Below are positions 1-7,909 of a stretch of 64,000 bases of DNA, in pieces (the first letter of the stretch is position 1; each line of letters starts with the position of its first letter). Source of the DNA: Verrucomicrobiota bacterium (GTDB lineage: Bacteria; Verrucomicrobiota; Verrucomicrobiia; Opitutales; Opitutaceae); NCBI GenBank assembly GCA_023432225.1, contig JAEYUW010000012.1, positions 15,875 through 79,874 of the forward strand. The letters run 5' to 3'. The position numbers and the translations under genes are program-made. A model generated the notes under the pieces. The model was not told where the DNA came from. It saw only the letters and a list, made by a program, of their open reading frames with translations, and ran no database searches.

Positions 1-224
1 CGCCGCGTTCGCAGGTGAGGAACGTCACGCTGCGCAACGTGCGCGGCACGATCGGCGGCGTTGGCACGCTGCTCACGCATGCCACGGCGACGATCGAGGG
101 TTTCACGCTGGAGAATATCGCGCTGACGGCGACGGACGCGAAGCTCGCGACCGGCAAGGACGTTGACCTCACGGTGCGCGACGTGACGGTCAACGGCGCG
201 GCGCTGGAGCGGGTCGTGAAGTAG
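1..224 (+). CDS. C-terminal end of a beta-helix protein, probably GH28 polygalacturonase-like (partial)
   Basis: Only the last ~74 codons are present; the gene begins before the window. The residues form repeated short strands of the type V-x-N-V-T-L-x-N-V and D-L-T-V-R-D-V-T-V, typical of the last rungs of a right-handed parallel beta-helix such as GH28 polygalacturonases or pectate lyases. No catalytic residues lie in this piece, so the enzymatic call is inference; a second, complete GH28 gene at 59096-60676 makes it plausible. The stop codon TAG (222-224) is part of a palindromic element (221-287) that also supplies the stop of the convergent uvrA. Confidence 0.6.
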   Translation, partial: PRSQVRNVTLRNVRGTIGGVGTLLTHATATIEGFTLENIALTATDAKLATGKDVDLTVRDVTVNGAALERVVK

Positions 225-287
225 GGCCGGTTTCAACCGGCCCGATTGAATTGTCGCTCCGTCGGGGCCGGCTGAAGCCGGCCCTAC
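221..287. repeat. Type A palindromic element (GGCCGG family) between convergent genes
   Basis: Two hairpin-forming arms in inverted orientation: a left arm starting GTAGGGCCGG and a right arm ending CCGGCCCTAC. The TAG of the left arm (222-224) is the stop of the upstream plus-strand gene and the CTA of the right arm (284-286) is the stop of uvrA on the minus strand. Similar elements lie at 49979-50048, 53551-53661 and 60673-60780, and a single arm at 55420-55442. The structure could also act as a bidirectional terminator. Confidence 0.85.
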
Positions 288-3200
288 TTTTTCAGTTTCT
301 CGCGCAGGTAAGGCGCGGTCGGGCTGCGTTTCACCTTGGCGATGCCTGCGAGCGGGCCTTGGTAGAGAATTTCGCCGCCGTTCGGGCCGCCGCCGGGGCC
401 AAGTTCGATCAGCCAGTCGGCTTCCGCGAGGAGGTCGAGGTGGTGCTCGATCACGACGACGGTGTGGCCTTGTTCGACGAGGTTGTGCAGCACGCGGATG
501 AGTTTCTCGCAGTCGCTCAGGTGCAGACCGATCGTCGGCTCCTCGAGCAGGTAGAGGTTCTTGATCGCGATGCCGCGGGATCGCTCGGTGTAGCTTTGCA
601 GGCCTTTGGTCAGCTCGGTGACGAGCTTCAGCCGCTGGGCTTCGCCGCCGGAGAGCGTCGGGCTGCTCTGGCCGAGCGTGAGGTAACCGAGTCCGCAGGC
701 GACCATGAGTTCGCACACTTCCTTGAGTTGCGCGTGGAAGTCGAAGAACGCTGCGGCTTCCTCGAATGAGAGCTGGAGGACTTGACCGATGCTTTTGCCC
801 TTCCAGGTGATGTCGGCGAGTTCAGGGCCGTAGCGGCAGCCGCCGCAATCTTCGCACGGCTGGTAGGAGTCGGGCATGAATGCCATCTCGAGCTTGATGC
901 GGCCAGCGCCGGAGCAGGTTTCGCAGCGGCCACCCGCGGTGTTGAACGAGAAGCGGCTGGCGCTGTAGCCGCGGACCTTCGACTCGGGCAGCGAGGCGAA
1001 GAACTGGCGGATGAGATCGAAGATACCGAGGTAGGTGGCCGGGGTGGAGCGCGGCGTCTTGCCGATGGGCGATTGGTCGACCTCGATGACGGATTTGAAG
1101 CCCTGCGCTCCGCGCAGTTCGGCGAATGGGGCAATTGCGGATTGCGGACTGCGGATTGCGGATTGGTCGGTTTGGAAACCGGTGCGCTTGACGAAGTCGC
1201 GGCCGGTGAGGCGGGCTTTGTTATTTTTGATCGCGCAGGTGACGGCCGGATGCAGCACGTCGCGGAAGAGCGTGGATTTGCCGGCGCCGCTCGGGCCGCA
1301 GGCCATCACGAGGCGGCCGAGCGGCAGCGTGAGCGATTGATCGGCGAGGTTGCGGTAGTTGATCGCGGTGAGTTCGAGGAAATCTGGACTTTGTAGGGAC
1401 GTGGCTTGTCCACGCCCGCGGGCGCGCTCAAGGCGCGCCCCTACAGCGCGATATTCGCCCCGCAGCGGGTGCGGGATGCCCTTCGCGAGGAAGAGGCCGG
1501 TGAGCGAGCTTTCGTTGGCCTTGATCTCGTCGGGCGTGCCGTTGGCGAGGACGTTGCCGCCGTGCAGGCCGGCGCCGGGGCCGAGGTCGATGATGCGGTC
1601 GGCGCGTTCCATGAGCACATCGTCGTGTTCGACGACGAGGAGCGTGTTGCCCTTCGTGCGGAGAGCTTGGAGCGTTTCGATGAGCCGGTCGTTGTCGCGG
1701 GCGTGCAGACCGATCGAGGGTTCGTCGAGGACGTAGAGCACGCCGGTAAGGTTCGACCCGAGCTGCGCGGCGAGGCGGATGCGCTGGGCTTCGCCGCCGG
1801 AGAGCGTTTCGGTCGGACGATCGAGCGCGAGGTAATCGAGGCCCACGTGCGCGAGGAAGCGCAGGCGCTCCTCAATCTGGGGCACGATGTCCTGCGTGAT
1901 GAGCTTGCCGCGCGTCTCGAGTTGGAGATTGCGAAGCGTGGCGATGAGTTGCTCGGGGGTGAGGCGAAGGAGCGCCGGGAGCGAGATCGGCTCTGCACGT
2001 TTCAGTGGCAGCTTCACGGCGCGGGCGATGCGGTTGAGGCGCTCGCCGTGGCACGTGGGACACTGTTTGCCGTCGGACGATGGGTCGTCGGGATCGAAAT
2101 GCCGGAGCGCGTCGGCGACCTCGTCGGACATTTCCTCGTCTTCGTCTGGCTTGAGCATCCAATCGAAGATGCGGCCGTGCCCGCGGCAGGTCGGGCACCA
2201 GCCCTTCGGCGAGTTGAACGAGAAGTGCTTTGGGTCGAGTTCAGGGAAGGACTCGCCGGACTCGATGTCGGTGCGCGTGGTCGAGAACCACGAGAGCACC
2301 TTGCCGTCGGGCGTGAGCAGGAAGCAGGAGCCTTTGCCGAGCTTGAGGGCGAGTTTCAGCGAATCGGAAGTCGAGCGCGGCGCGCTGGGGACAGCGCGCC
2401 CCACCTTCAGGTCGGCGACGACGACTTCGACGTCGTGCTCTTTGTAGCGATCGAGCTTGGCAAATGTATCGACGCGCAGCAGACGGCCGTCGGCGCGCAT
2501 GAGTTCGTAGCCCTGCTTGCCGATCCATTTCGCGATCGGTTCGTGGTGGCCCTTGCGGCCGCGGATGAGCGGGGCGCAGAGATAGAGGTGCTTGGCTTTG
2601 CGGGCGGCGGGGGTGGCGAGCGTCTTGTCGAGCAGGCTGCGCAATTGAGCAGGCGAGAGCGGCGTAACAGGCCGGTCGGTGTCCGGGTGATGCTGGATGC
2701 CGAGGCGCGCGTAGAGGAGGCGCAGGTATTGCGCGACTTCGGTGATCGTCGCGACGGTGGACTTGCGCGAGCCGCGGGTGACGCGTTGCTCGATGGCGAC
2801 GGTCGGCGGAATGCCGGTGAGGCGGTCGATGTCGGGGCGCGGGAGCTGCTCGACGAACTGGCGTGCGTAGGGCGACATCGACTCCATGAAGCGGCGTTGG
2901 CCTTCGGCGAAGATGATGTCGAACGCGAGGGTCGACTTGCCGGAGCCGGAGACGCCGGTGACGACGGTCAGCTCGCGGTGCGGGATCGAGAGCGAGATGT
3001 TTTTGAGGTTGTTCTCGCGGGCGCCGAGCAGCTCGAGCGAGTGCGGATTGCTAACTGCGGATTGCGGATGGGACGTTTCGTAGGTGGCGGCGTCTTCGGC
3101 GACGGCGGCGAGCGGCTCGGATTCGGAAAGGGCGGCGCGAAGGAACGGCGATGTCTCTGTCGTTGCGGCGGCGATTTGTTCGGGCGTGCCTTCGGCGACG

Positions 3201-6136
3201 ATGCGGCCACCGCCGGCGCCGGCTTCGGGGCCGACTTCGAGGATCCAGTCGGCGGACTTCAGAACGTCGAGGTTGTGCTCGATGACGATCACGCTGTGGC
3301 CGCGGTCGACGATGCGCTGCAGGACGGAGAGCAGGCGCTTCACGTCGTGGCGGTGGAGGCCGGTGGTGGGTTCGTCGAGGAGGAGCAGCGCGCCCTCTGA
3401 TTTGAGGGAGGGCGAACCGTCCTCGGTGAGCCGCGGCTCGGCGGGGACGCCTCGCCCTACCACCTGAGCGCCGGCGTATTCGCTCAGGTAGCGAACGAGT
3501 TTCAGGCGCTGGGATTCGCCGCCGGAGAGCGTGTTGAGTGGTTGGCCGAGCGTCAGGTAACCGAGGCCGACGGCGTCGAGCGCGGCGAGGCGCGAGCGGA
3601 TCGTCGCGTGCTCGGCGAAGAGAGCGAGCGCGTCGGTGATCGTGGTGTTGAGGAGATCGGCGACCGATTTGCCGTTCCACTGAATGGCGAGCACCTCGGG
3701 TTTGAAGCGGCGGCCTTCGCAAATCGGACAGGGAACGAAGACGTCGGAGAGGAACTGCATCTCGACGCGTTCGCTGCCGAGGCCCTGGCAATGGTCGCAG
3801 CGGCCTTCGCCGCTGTTGAAGGAGAAGCTCGAGGCGTTAAAGCCGGCTTCCTGCGCGGCGACGGTCTGCGCGTAGAGTTCGCGGATGAGATCCCACGCCT
3901 CGCTGTAGAGCGCGGGATTCGAGCGCGGCGTGCGCGACAGTGGCGATTGGTCGACGAGGACGATTTCGGAGAACGCAACGTCGCGCTCGATGCGTTCGAA
4001 CGTCGCCGGGTCTTCGGTCATCTGGTTCCGCTGTGTGAGGAGACCTTGGTAGATGACGTTGTCGAGCAGCGTGGATTTGCCGGAGCCGGAGACGCCGGAA
4101 AGGCAGACGAGACGCTGCAACGGCAGGCGGAAGCTGAGGTCCTTGATGTTGTGCTTCGAGGCGCGGTGGAAATGAAGCCAGCCCTGCTTCGTGACGGCGC
4201 GGCGTTGCGGAGGGACTTCGACGGATTCGCGACCGGAGAGGTAGCGACCGGTGATGCTGCGAGGTGAACGGAGTAAGGCCGCGACGTTGCCTTGGAAAAC
4301 TACTTCGCCGCCGCGCGCGCCGGGTTCGGGTCCGATTTCGAGCACGTGATCGGCGGCGCGGATCATCGCTTCGTCGTGCTCGACGACGACGACGGTGTTG
4401 CCGGCGTCGGTGAGCGTGCGGATGATACCGATCAGGCGATCGATGTCGCGCGGGTGCAGGCCGACGGACGGCTCGTCGAGAACGAAGAGCGTGTCGACGA
4501 GCGAGGTGCCGAGACAGGACGTGAGATTCACGCGTTCGACTTCGCCGCCGGAGAGCGTGCGCGAGGACCGATCGAGGGTGAGGTAGCCGAGGCCGACTTG
4601 TTCGAGGTAGCGCAGGCGCGTGACGATCGAGTCGAACGCGAGATCGCTTTGGTGGCGTTCGGCGGCGTCGCCGCTTTGCTCTTTCGGTGCACCGTGTGTG
4701 CGCACGAGCGCGAGGAGTTCGCTGACGGGAAGTTGGTAGAGCTGCGGGAGCGTGTAGCCGCGCCATTTCCAGCAGAGCGCCTCGGGTTGGAGGCGCGTGC
4801 CGTGGCACTCGGGGCAGGGGTTGTAGGCGCGGTAGCGCGAGAGGAAGACGCGCACGTGCATCTTGTAGGTCGTCTTCTCGAGGTAGCGGAAGAAGCCCTT
4901 CAGGCCATACCAGTAGCGCGGCCACGCCTTGTCCTCGCCGTTGTAGCCGGGCGAGCCGTCGATGATGAAGGCCTTGTGCTCAGCGCTGAGGTCGGCGAAC
5001 GGGACGTCGGTGGGGATGCCGAGTTTTTTGGTAAACTTCAGGAGATCGCGCTTCGACTCGCCGTAGACTTCTCCTTCCCACGGTTTCACGGCGCCCTGTT
5101 CGATCGAGAGCGAGTGATCCGGAATCGCGAGACGGTAATCGATGTCGATCACGCGGCCGAAGCCGCGGCAGACCGGGCATGCACCGACGGGGGAATTGAA
5201 CGAGAACAGCGCAGGCGAGGCGGGGCGGAACGTGCGGCCGGTCTTCGGCGAGTGTAGGCCGCGAGAAAAGTGGCCGGCCGGCGGGAATTGCGGATTGCGG
5301 ATTGCGGATTTCGGATTGGCGGATCCGTCCGGCGTAGCGTTGACGTGGAACAGGAACACTTCGCCCTGGCCGAAGTGCAGCGCGGTTTCGGTGGCTTCGA
5401 GGAAACGCGGCTTGTTTTCCGTGGCGATGCGCAGGCGGTCCTGCACGACGAAGAGGTGCGTCGCGTGCTTGAGAGCGACGTCGGGCTTCGCAGCGAGAAG
5501 GTCGTCGAGCGTGGCGAGCGCGAGCGCGTCGATCTTTTTGTCCGCGGGGGCTAGGACGCGCGTGTAGCCTTGGTTCTTCAGCGGCGGGAGGATTTCGACC
5601 CACGGCAGGTTGTCGGGCTTCGCGACCTTGAAGGCGACGAGGAGCGTGGCGGCGGGGTGCGCGGCGAACGTTTTTGCCCAGATGGTCTGCGGGTTGTCGT
5701 CCTCGACCTTTTCGCCGGTGGTGGGATCGAAGCACTCAGCGACGTGGCTGAACCAGACTTTCGCGAAGTCGGTGAGCTCGGTCATGGTGCCGACGGTCGA
5801 ACGCGAGGTCTTGACGGTGTTCGTCTGCTCGATGGCGATCGAGGGGCGGATGTTTTCGACGGAGTCGACCTTGGGTTTGTCGAGGAGGTCGAGGAATTGG
5901 CGCGTGTAGGCGGAGAAGGTCTCGACGTAGCGCCGCTGGCCTTCGGCGTGGAGCGTGTCGAACACGAGCGACGACTTGCCTGCGCCGCTCAGGCCGGTGA
6001 CGACGATGTATTGCCCGAGCGGCAGATCGAGGTCGAAGCCCTTGAGGTTGTTCTGGCGGACGCCGCGCAGACGGATGAATTCAGGCGAGGAGGGACGCAC
6101 TGAAATGACGGATGAGCAGGCGAAGCGGAAAGGCAA
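284..6136 (-). CDS. uvrA: Double-length excinuclease ABC subunit A (four ABC modules)
   Basis: UvrA is the damage-recognition ATPase of nucleotide excision repair. Ordinary UvrA is ~940 aa with two ABC modules; this protein is ~1,950 aa and carries two UvrA units in tandem. Four Walker A motifs are visible (GLSGAGKSS ~48, GVSGSGKST ~683, GVSGSGKST ~1060, GPSGAGKST ~1615), four LSGGE signatures (~527, ~870, ~1446, ~1828) and four CxxC zinc-finger pairs such as CPVC/CPEC and CDHC/CPIC. Chlamydiae are known to have a similarly doubled UvrA. The start is uncertain: the longest frame begins with TTG at 6136, and GTG at 6100 (residue 13) is an alternative; neither has a clear ribosome binding site. 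Six in-frame insertions of repeat DNA are listed separately. Confidence 0.93.
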   Translation of the reverse strand: MPFRFACSSVISVRPSSPEFIRLRGVRQNNLKGFDLDLPLGQYIVVTGLSGAGKSSLVFDTLHAEGQRRYVETFSAYTRQFLDLLDKPKVDSVENIRPSIAIEQTNTVKTSRSTVGTMTELTDFAKVWFSHVAECFDPTTGEKVEDDNPQTIWAKTFAAHPAATLLVAFKVAKPDNLPWVEILPPLKNQGYTRVLAPADKKIDALALATLDDLLAAKPDVALKHATHLFVVQDRLRIATENKPRFLEATETALHFGQGEVFLFHVNATPDGSANPKSAIRNPQFPPAGHFSRGLHSPKTGRTFRPASPALFSFNSPVGACPVCRGFGRVIDIDYRLAIPDHSLSIEQGAVKPWEGEVYGESKRDLLKFTKKLGIPTDVPFADLSAEHKAFIIDGSPGYNGEDKAWPRYWYGLKGFFRYLEKTTYKMHVRVFLSRYRAYNPCPECHGTRLQPEALCWKWRGYTLPQLYQLPVSELLALVRTHGAPKEQSGDAAERHQSDLAFDSIVTRLRYLEQVGLGYLTLDRSSRTLSGGEVERVNLTSCLGTSLVDTLFVLDEPSVGLHPRDIDRLIGIIRTLTDAGNTVVVVEHDEAMIRAADHVLEIGPEPGARGGEVVFQGNVAALLRSPRSITGRYLSGRESVEVPPQRRAVTKQGWLHFHRASKHNIKDLSFRLPLQRLVCLSGVSGSGKSTLLDNVIYQGLLTQRNQMTEDPATFERIERDVAFSEIVLVDQSPLSRTPRSNPALYSEAWDLIRELYAQTVAAQEAGFNASSFSFNSGEGRCDHCQGLGSERVEMQFLSDVFVPCPICEGRRFKPEVLAIQWNGKSVADLLNTTITDALALFAEHATIRSRLAALDAVGLGYLTLGQPLNTLSGGESQRLKLVRYLSEYAGAQVVGRGVPAEPRLTEDGSPSLKSEGALLLLDEPTTGLHRHDVKRLLSVLQRIVDRGHSVIVIEHNLDVLKSADWILEVGPEAGAGGGRIVAEGTPEQIAAATTETSPFLRAALSESEPLAAVAEDAATYETSHPQSAVSNPHSLELLGARENNLKNISLSIPHRELTVVTGVSGSGKSTLAFDIIFAEGQRRFMESMSPYARQFVEQLPRPDIDRLTGIPPTVAIEQRVTRGSRKSTVATITEVAQYLRLLYARLGIQHHPDTDRPVTPLSPAQLRSLLDKTLATPAARKAKHLYLCAPLIRGRKGHHEPIAKWIGKQGYELMRADGRLLRVDTFAKLDRYKEHDVEVVVADLKVGRAVPSAPRSTSDSLKLALKLGKGSCFLLTPDGKVLSWFSTTRTDIESGESFPELDPKHFSFNSPKGWCPTCRGHGRIFDWMLKPDEDEEMSDEVADALRHFDPDDPSSDGKQCPTCHGERLNRIARAVKLPLKRAEPISLPALLRLTPEQLIATLRNLQLETRGKLITQDIVPQIEERLRFLAHVGLDYLALDRPTETLSGGEAQRIRLAAQLGSNLTGVLYVLDEPSIGLHARDNDRLIETLQALRTKGNTLLVVEHDDVLMERADRIIDLGPGAGLHGGNVLANGTPDEIKANESSLTGLFLAKGIPHPLRGEYRAVGARLERARGRGQATSLQSPDFLELTAINYRNLADQSLTLPLGRLVMACGPSGAGKSTLFRDVLHPAVTCAIKNNKARLTGRDFVKRTGFQTDQSAIRSPQSAIAPFAELRGAQGFKSVIEVDQSPIGKTPRSTPATYLGIFDLIRQFFASLPESKVRGYSASRFSFNTAGGRCETCSGAGRIKLEMAFMPDSYQPCEDCGGCRYGPELADITWKGKSIGQVLQLSFEEAAAFFDFHAQLKEVCELMVACGLGYLTLGQSSPTLSGGEAQRLKLVTELTKGLQSYTERSRGIAIKNLYLLEEPTIGLHLSDCEKLIRVLHNLVEQGHTVVVIEHHLDLLAEADWLIELGPGGGPNGGEILYQGPLAGIAKVKRSPTAPYLREKLKK
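1134..1164. repeat. Heptanucleotide tandem repeat (ATTGCGG)n inside uvrA
   Basis: Four consecutive 7-base units ATTGCGG, one with a T-to-C change, plus three bases. On the uvrA strand they are read as a short Gln-Ser-Ala-Ile-Arg-type peptide (around residues 1658-1668). The same unit occurs at 3042-3069 and 5287-5321. Because 3 x 7 = 21, the repeat can grow by three units without shifting the frame. Confidence 0.9.
1394..1445. repeat. Type D palindromic element inserted in frame in uvrA
   Basis: Begins GTAGGGACGTGG and ends GCGCGCCCCTAC, with two internal hairpins (ACGTGG/CCACGC and GGCGCGCTC/AAGGCGCGCC). It is translated on the uvrA strand as part of the linker before the fourth ABC module (around residues 1564-1581, rich in Arg, Ala and Gly). 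A related copy lies between genes at 43199-43240. Confidence 0.85.
2379..2405. repeat. Type F palindrome inserted in frame in uvrA
   Basis: GGCGCGCTG and CAGCGCGCC flank a GGGA loop, followed by CCACC. On the uvrA strand it encodes a Gly-Arg-Ala-Val-Pro-Ser-Ala-Pro-Arg stretch (around residues 1244-1254) in a region where UvrA proteins normally have a short linker. Architecture resembles the other palindromic elements in this window. Confidence 0.7.
3042..3069. repeat. Heptanucleotide tandem repeat inside uvrA (linker between the two UvrA units)
   Basis: Four 7-base units (TGCGGAT phase), the second degenerate. It lies in the linker joining the first and second UvrA units, read as a His-Pro-Gln-Ser-Ala-Val type peptide (around residues 1023-1032). 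Confidence 0.8.
3406..3460. repeat. Type E palindromic element inserted in frame in uvrA
   Basis: On the uvrA strand it begins GTAGGGCGAGGCG and ends with a GGTTCGCCCTCCC arm, with a central GCCGCGGC-type palindrome. It encodes about 20 residues between the ABC signature (~870) and the Walker B block LLLLDEPTTGLH (~915-926) of the second ABC module. A related element is inserted in frame in the GH43 gene at 40415-40478. Confidence 0.85.
5287..5321. repeat. Heptanucleotide tandem repeat inside uvrA (first unit)
   Basis: Five 7-base units, three perfect ATTGCGG and two variants. Translated on the uvrA strand as Asn-Pro-Lys-Ser-Ala-Ile-Arg-Asn-Pro-Gln-like residues (around 272-284), shortly before the first CPVC zinc-finger pair. 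Confidence 0.9.
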
Positions 6137-6191
6137 CTCACCGCGTGCGCGCGACGGAGGTTGCTGACATAGGGTTGTCAGGAGGCGGGAC

Positions 6192-6245
6192 GTAGCGCAG
6201 GCGTCTCGCCTGCTGGTTTGGTTGCAGGCGGGACGCCTGCGCTAC
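6192..6245. repeat. Type B palindromic element (GCAGGCG family)
   Basis: Left arm GTAGCGCAGGCGTCTCGCC and right arm ending GGGACGCCTGCGCTAC are near-perfect inverted repeats, each also foldable as a hairpin. It lies between the start of uvrA and the 3' end of the glycosyltransferase gene, three bases from the latter's stop. A second copy is at 15411-15468. Confidence 0.85.
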
Positions 6246-6247
6246 TT

Positions 6248-7333
6248 TCACACCTTCACCAACTCGCTGAACAGATTCAGGTGCGCCTTGATCTGCTGCT
6301 CGGCGGTGAATTCCTCGCGCGCGTGTCGGCGGGCGGTTTCGCTGAAGCGACGGCGGAGGCCGGGTTCGCGAATGAGACGGTCAAGGGCGTCGACGAAGCC
6401 GGCTTGGTCCTCGTTCTTCAGCAGCACGCCCGACTGGCCAGGGATGAAGCACTCGCCTACACCGACGATGTCGTAGGCGACGGCGGGTAGGCCGTGAAGC
6501 TGGGATTCGATCAGGAAATTTGAGAGCGATTCACTCTGCGAGGCCAGCACCGCGAGGTCGGCCGCGTGGTAGAGCGGCGTGGGCTCCGGTTGGTAGCCGA
6601 GGAACCGCACGCGGCCGCCGAGGCCGAGGTCGTGTGCGAGGCGTTCGCAGCGTTTGCGCTCCACGCCGTCGCCGGCGAGCCAGAGCTGCCAGTCGAGGTA
6701 GCCGGGGAGCTTCGAGCAAATCTCGATGAGTTCGCGCTGGTTTTTCTCCGGGCGGAACATCGCCACGTTGAGCATTACGACGGTGCTCGGGTTGGCGCCG
6801 TAGAAGCGACGCAGGGCGTTGTTGCGTGCGCCGTCGACGTCGTGCGAGCGCAGGACGGGATTGTGAATCACCGTGATCTTATGCGAGGCGATGTCGTGTT
6901 CGTCGGTCAGCACGCGCTTGGCGACGTGGCTGTTGGCGATGACGTGACGGCAACGGCGCAGCGAGCGGCGGAAAAGGTAGGGGAGGGCCTTGCCGGTGCG
7001 CATCGTGCAAACGACGGCGGCATGCGGCAGGCGTTTTTGGATGAAGCCGGCGTAGCAGTTCGCCATGCGGCCCATGCAGAGCACCAGATCGGGCGCGGCG
7101 TCGCTGGCGGCGCGGAGCAGGCCCGGAGCGAACCAATCGAGGTGAAGGTCGAATGGCTGGAGCGACTTGAACGCGAACGGCTGGTTGTCCGCATCATCGC
7201 CGAGCGCGCCACGCGGGCGAAAGGTGAGCAACGTGACTTCGTGCCCGGCTTTGGCGGCCGCGGCGCCGAGGAACACGGCGTGACGTTCGGTGCCGCCGCT
7301 GCGCAGGTAGTCTTGGACGATCAGGATTTTCAT
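6248..7333 (-). CDS. GT4-family glycosyltransferase
   Basis: A 361-aa retaining glycosyltransferase of the GT4/GT-B type, which transfers a sugar from a nucleotide-sugar donor, probably to a cell-surface glycan or glycolipid. The N-terminal half shows the GT4 acceptor-domain start (IVQDYLRSGGTERHAVFL, with a GGTE loop). The C-terminal half has the donor-site E-x7-E pattern within SESLSNFLIE (around residues 268-276) followed by GLPAVAYD. The chosen start at 7333 begins MKILIVQDY, the usual GT4 N-terminus; an upstream extension would be low-complexity and non-homologous. The acceptor and sugar cannot be read from the sequence. Confidence 0.9.
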   Translation of the reverse strand: MKILIVQDYLRSGGTERHAVFLGAAAAKAGHEVTLLTFRPRGALGDDADNQPFAFKSLQPFDLHLDWFAPGLLRAASDAAPDLVLCMGRMANCYAGFIQKRLPHAAVVCTMRTGKALPYLFRRSLRRCRHVIANSHVAKRVLTDEHDIASHKITVIHNPVLRSHDVDGARNNALRRFYGANPSTVVMLNVAMFRPEKNQRELIEICSKLPGYLDWQLWLAGDGVERKRCERLAHDLGLGGRVRFLGYQPEPTPLYHAADLAVLASQSESLSNFLIESQLHGLPAVAYDIVGVGECFIPGQSGVLLKNEDQAGFVDALDRLIREPGLRRRFSETARRHAREEFTAEQQIKAHLNLFSELVKV

Positions 7334-7360
7334 TGCTCCCGGGTGAATCGGGTTATCGTC

Positions 7361-7792
7361 ATGCAGGCTATGAACAACCCGTTCGTCAACCTGCTCGTGC
7401 GGTGGATGGTGCTCGCACTCGGTGTCGTGCTGAGCGCCACGCTCGTGCCCGGCATCCACTACGATACGGCGGGGACGCTGGCGGTGGTGGTGATTCTGCT
7501 GAGCTTCTGCAACGCGGTGCTGAAGCCGCTGATGGTGCTCTTTACGCTGCCGTTCATCGTGCTTTCGCTCGGCATCGGCGTGTGGTTAATCAACGCGGTG
7601 TTGTTCTACTTCGTCGGATCGCTGGTGAAAGGCTTCGAAGTGGCGGGATTTGGCTCGGCGTTACTCGGTGCGTTGATCGTGAGCGTCACGAATCTGATTC
7701 TCACGCAAATGCTCCGAAGTGCGGCGGTGCCTCCTCCACCGCCGCGTGCGCCGCGCCGCGAGGAGAAGCGCGACGACGTGATCGATATCTGA
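7361..7792 (+). CDS. Small four-helix membrane protein, YvlD/'phage holin family 4' type
   Basis: A 143-aa protein with about four hydrophobic segments (~10-30, 36-58, 62-85, 93-112). The order 'PF.NLLVRWMVLALGVVLSA', an N-A-V-L-K-P-L loop and a G-x-G-V-W-L-I-N-A motif match the family annotated as phage holin family/YvlD, which is widespread in bacterial chromosomes and is not evidence of a phage. The C-terminus is a proline-rich and charged cytoplasmic tail. It is divergent from the glycosyltransferase with only 27 bases between starts, so the two share a promoter region. ATG at 7370 is an alternative start. Confidence 0.8.
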   Translation: MQAMNNPFVNLLVRWMVLALGVVLSATLVPGIHYDTAGTLAVVVILLSFCNAVLKPLMVLFTLPFIVLSLGIGVWLINAVLFYFVGSLVKGFEVAGFGSALLGALIVSVTNLILTQMLRSAAVPPPPPRAPRREEKRDDVIDI

Positions 7793-7909
7793 GCCGCAAG
7801 GAAAACTCCGAGCGGTCGGCGAGGCGAAATTACGCCTGCGGCGGCGGCGGAGATTGCATTTGACGCTACCGGGAGCGGGGGCGACGTTCACCGCTCAAAA
7901 TCTACGCCT

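Noticed and set aside
1134..1164. Short regularly repeated units considered as a CRISPR fragment
   Set aside because: Units are 7 bases in direct tandem with no spacers, lie in a coding gene and no cas genes are present.
1406..3400. Long open frame of 664 codons on the plus strand opposite uvrA
   Set aside because: Antisense shadow caused by high GC; composition is Ala/Arg/Glu-rich with no recognisable domain, while the opposite strand encodes a clear UvrA.
7361..7792. 'Phage holin family' protein considered as sign of a prophage
   Set aside because: The family is chromosomal and widespread; no other phage gene, integrase or attachment site is nearby.
7860..7890. TTGACG at 7860 considered as an lpdA promoter
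   Set aside because: No acceptable -10 box at 16-18 bases spacing.
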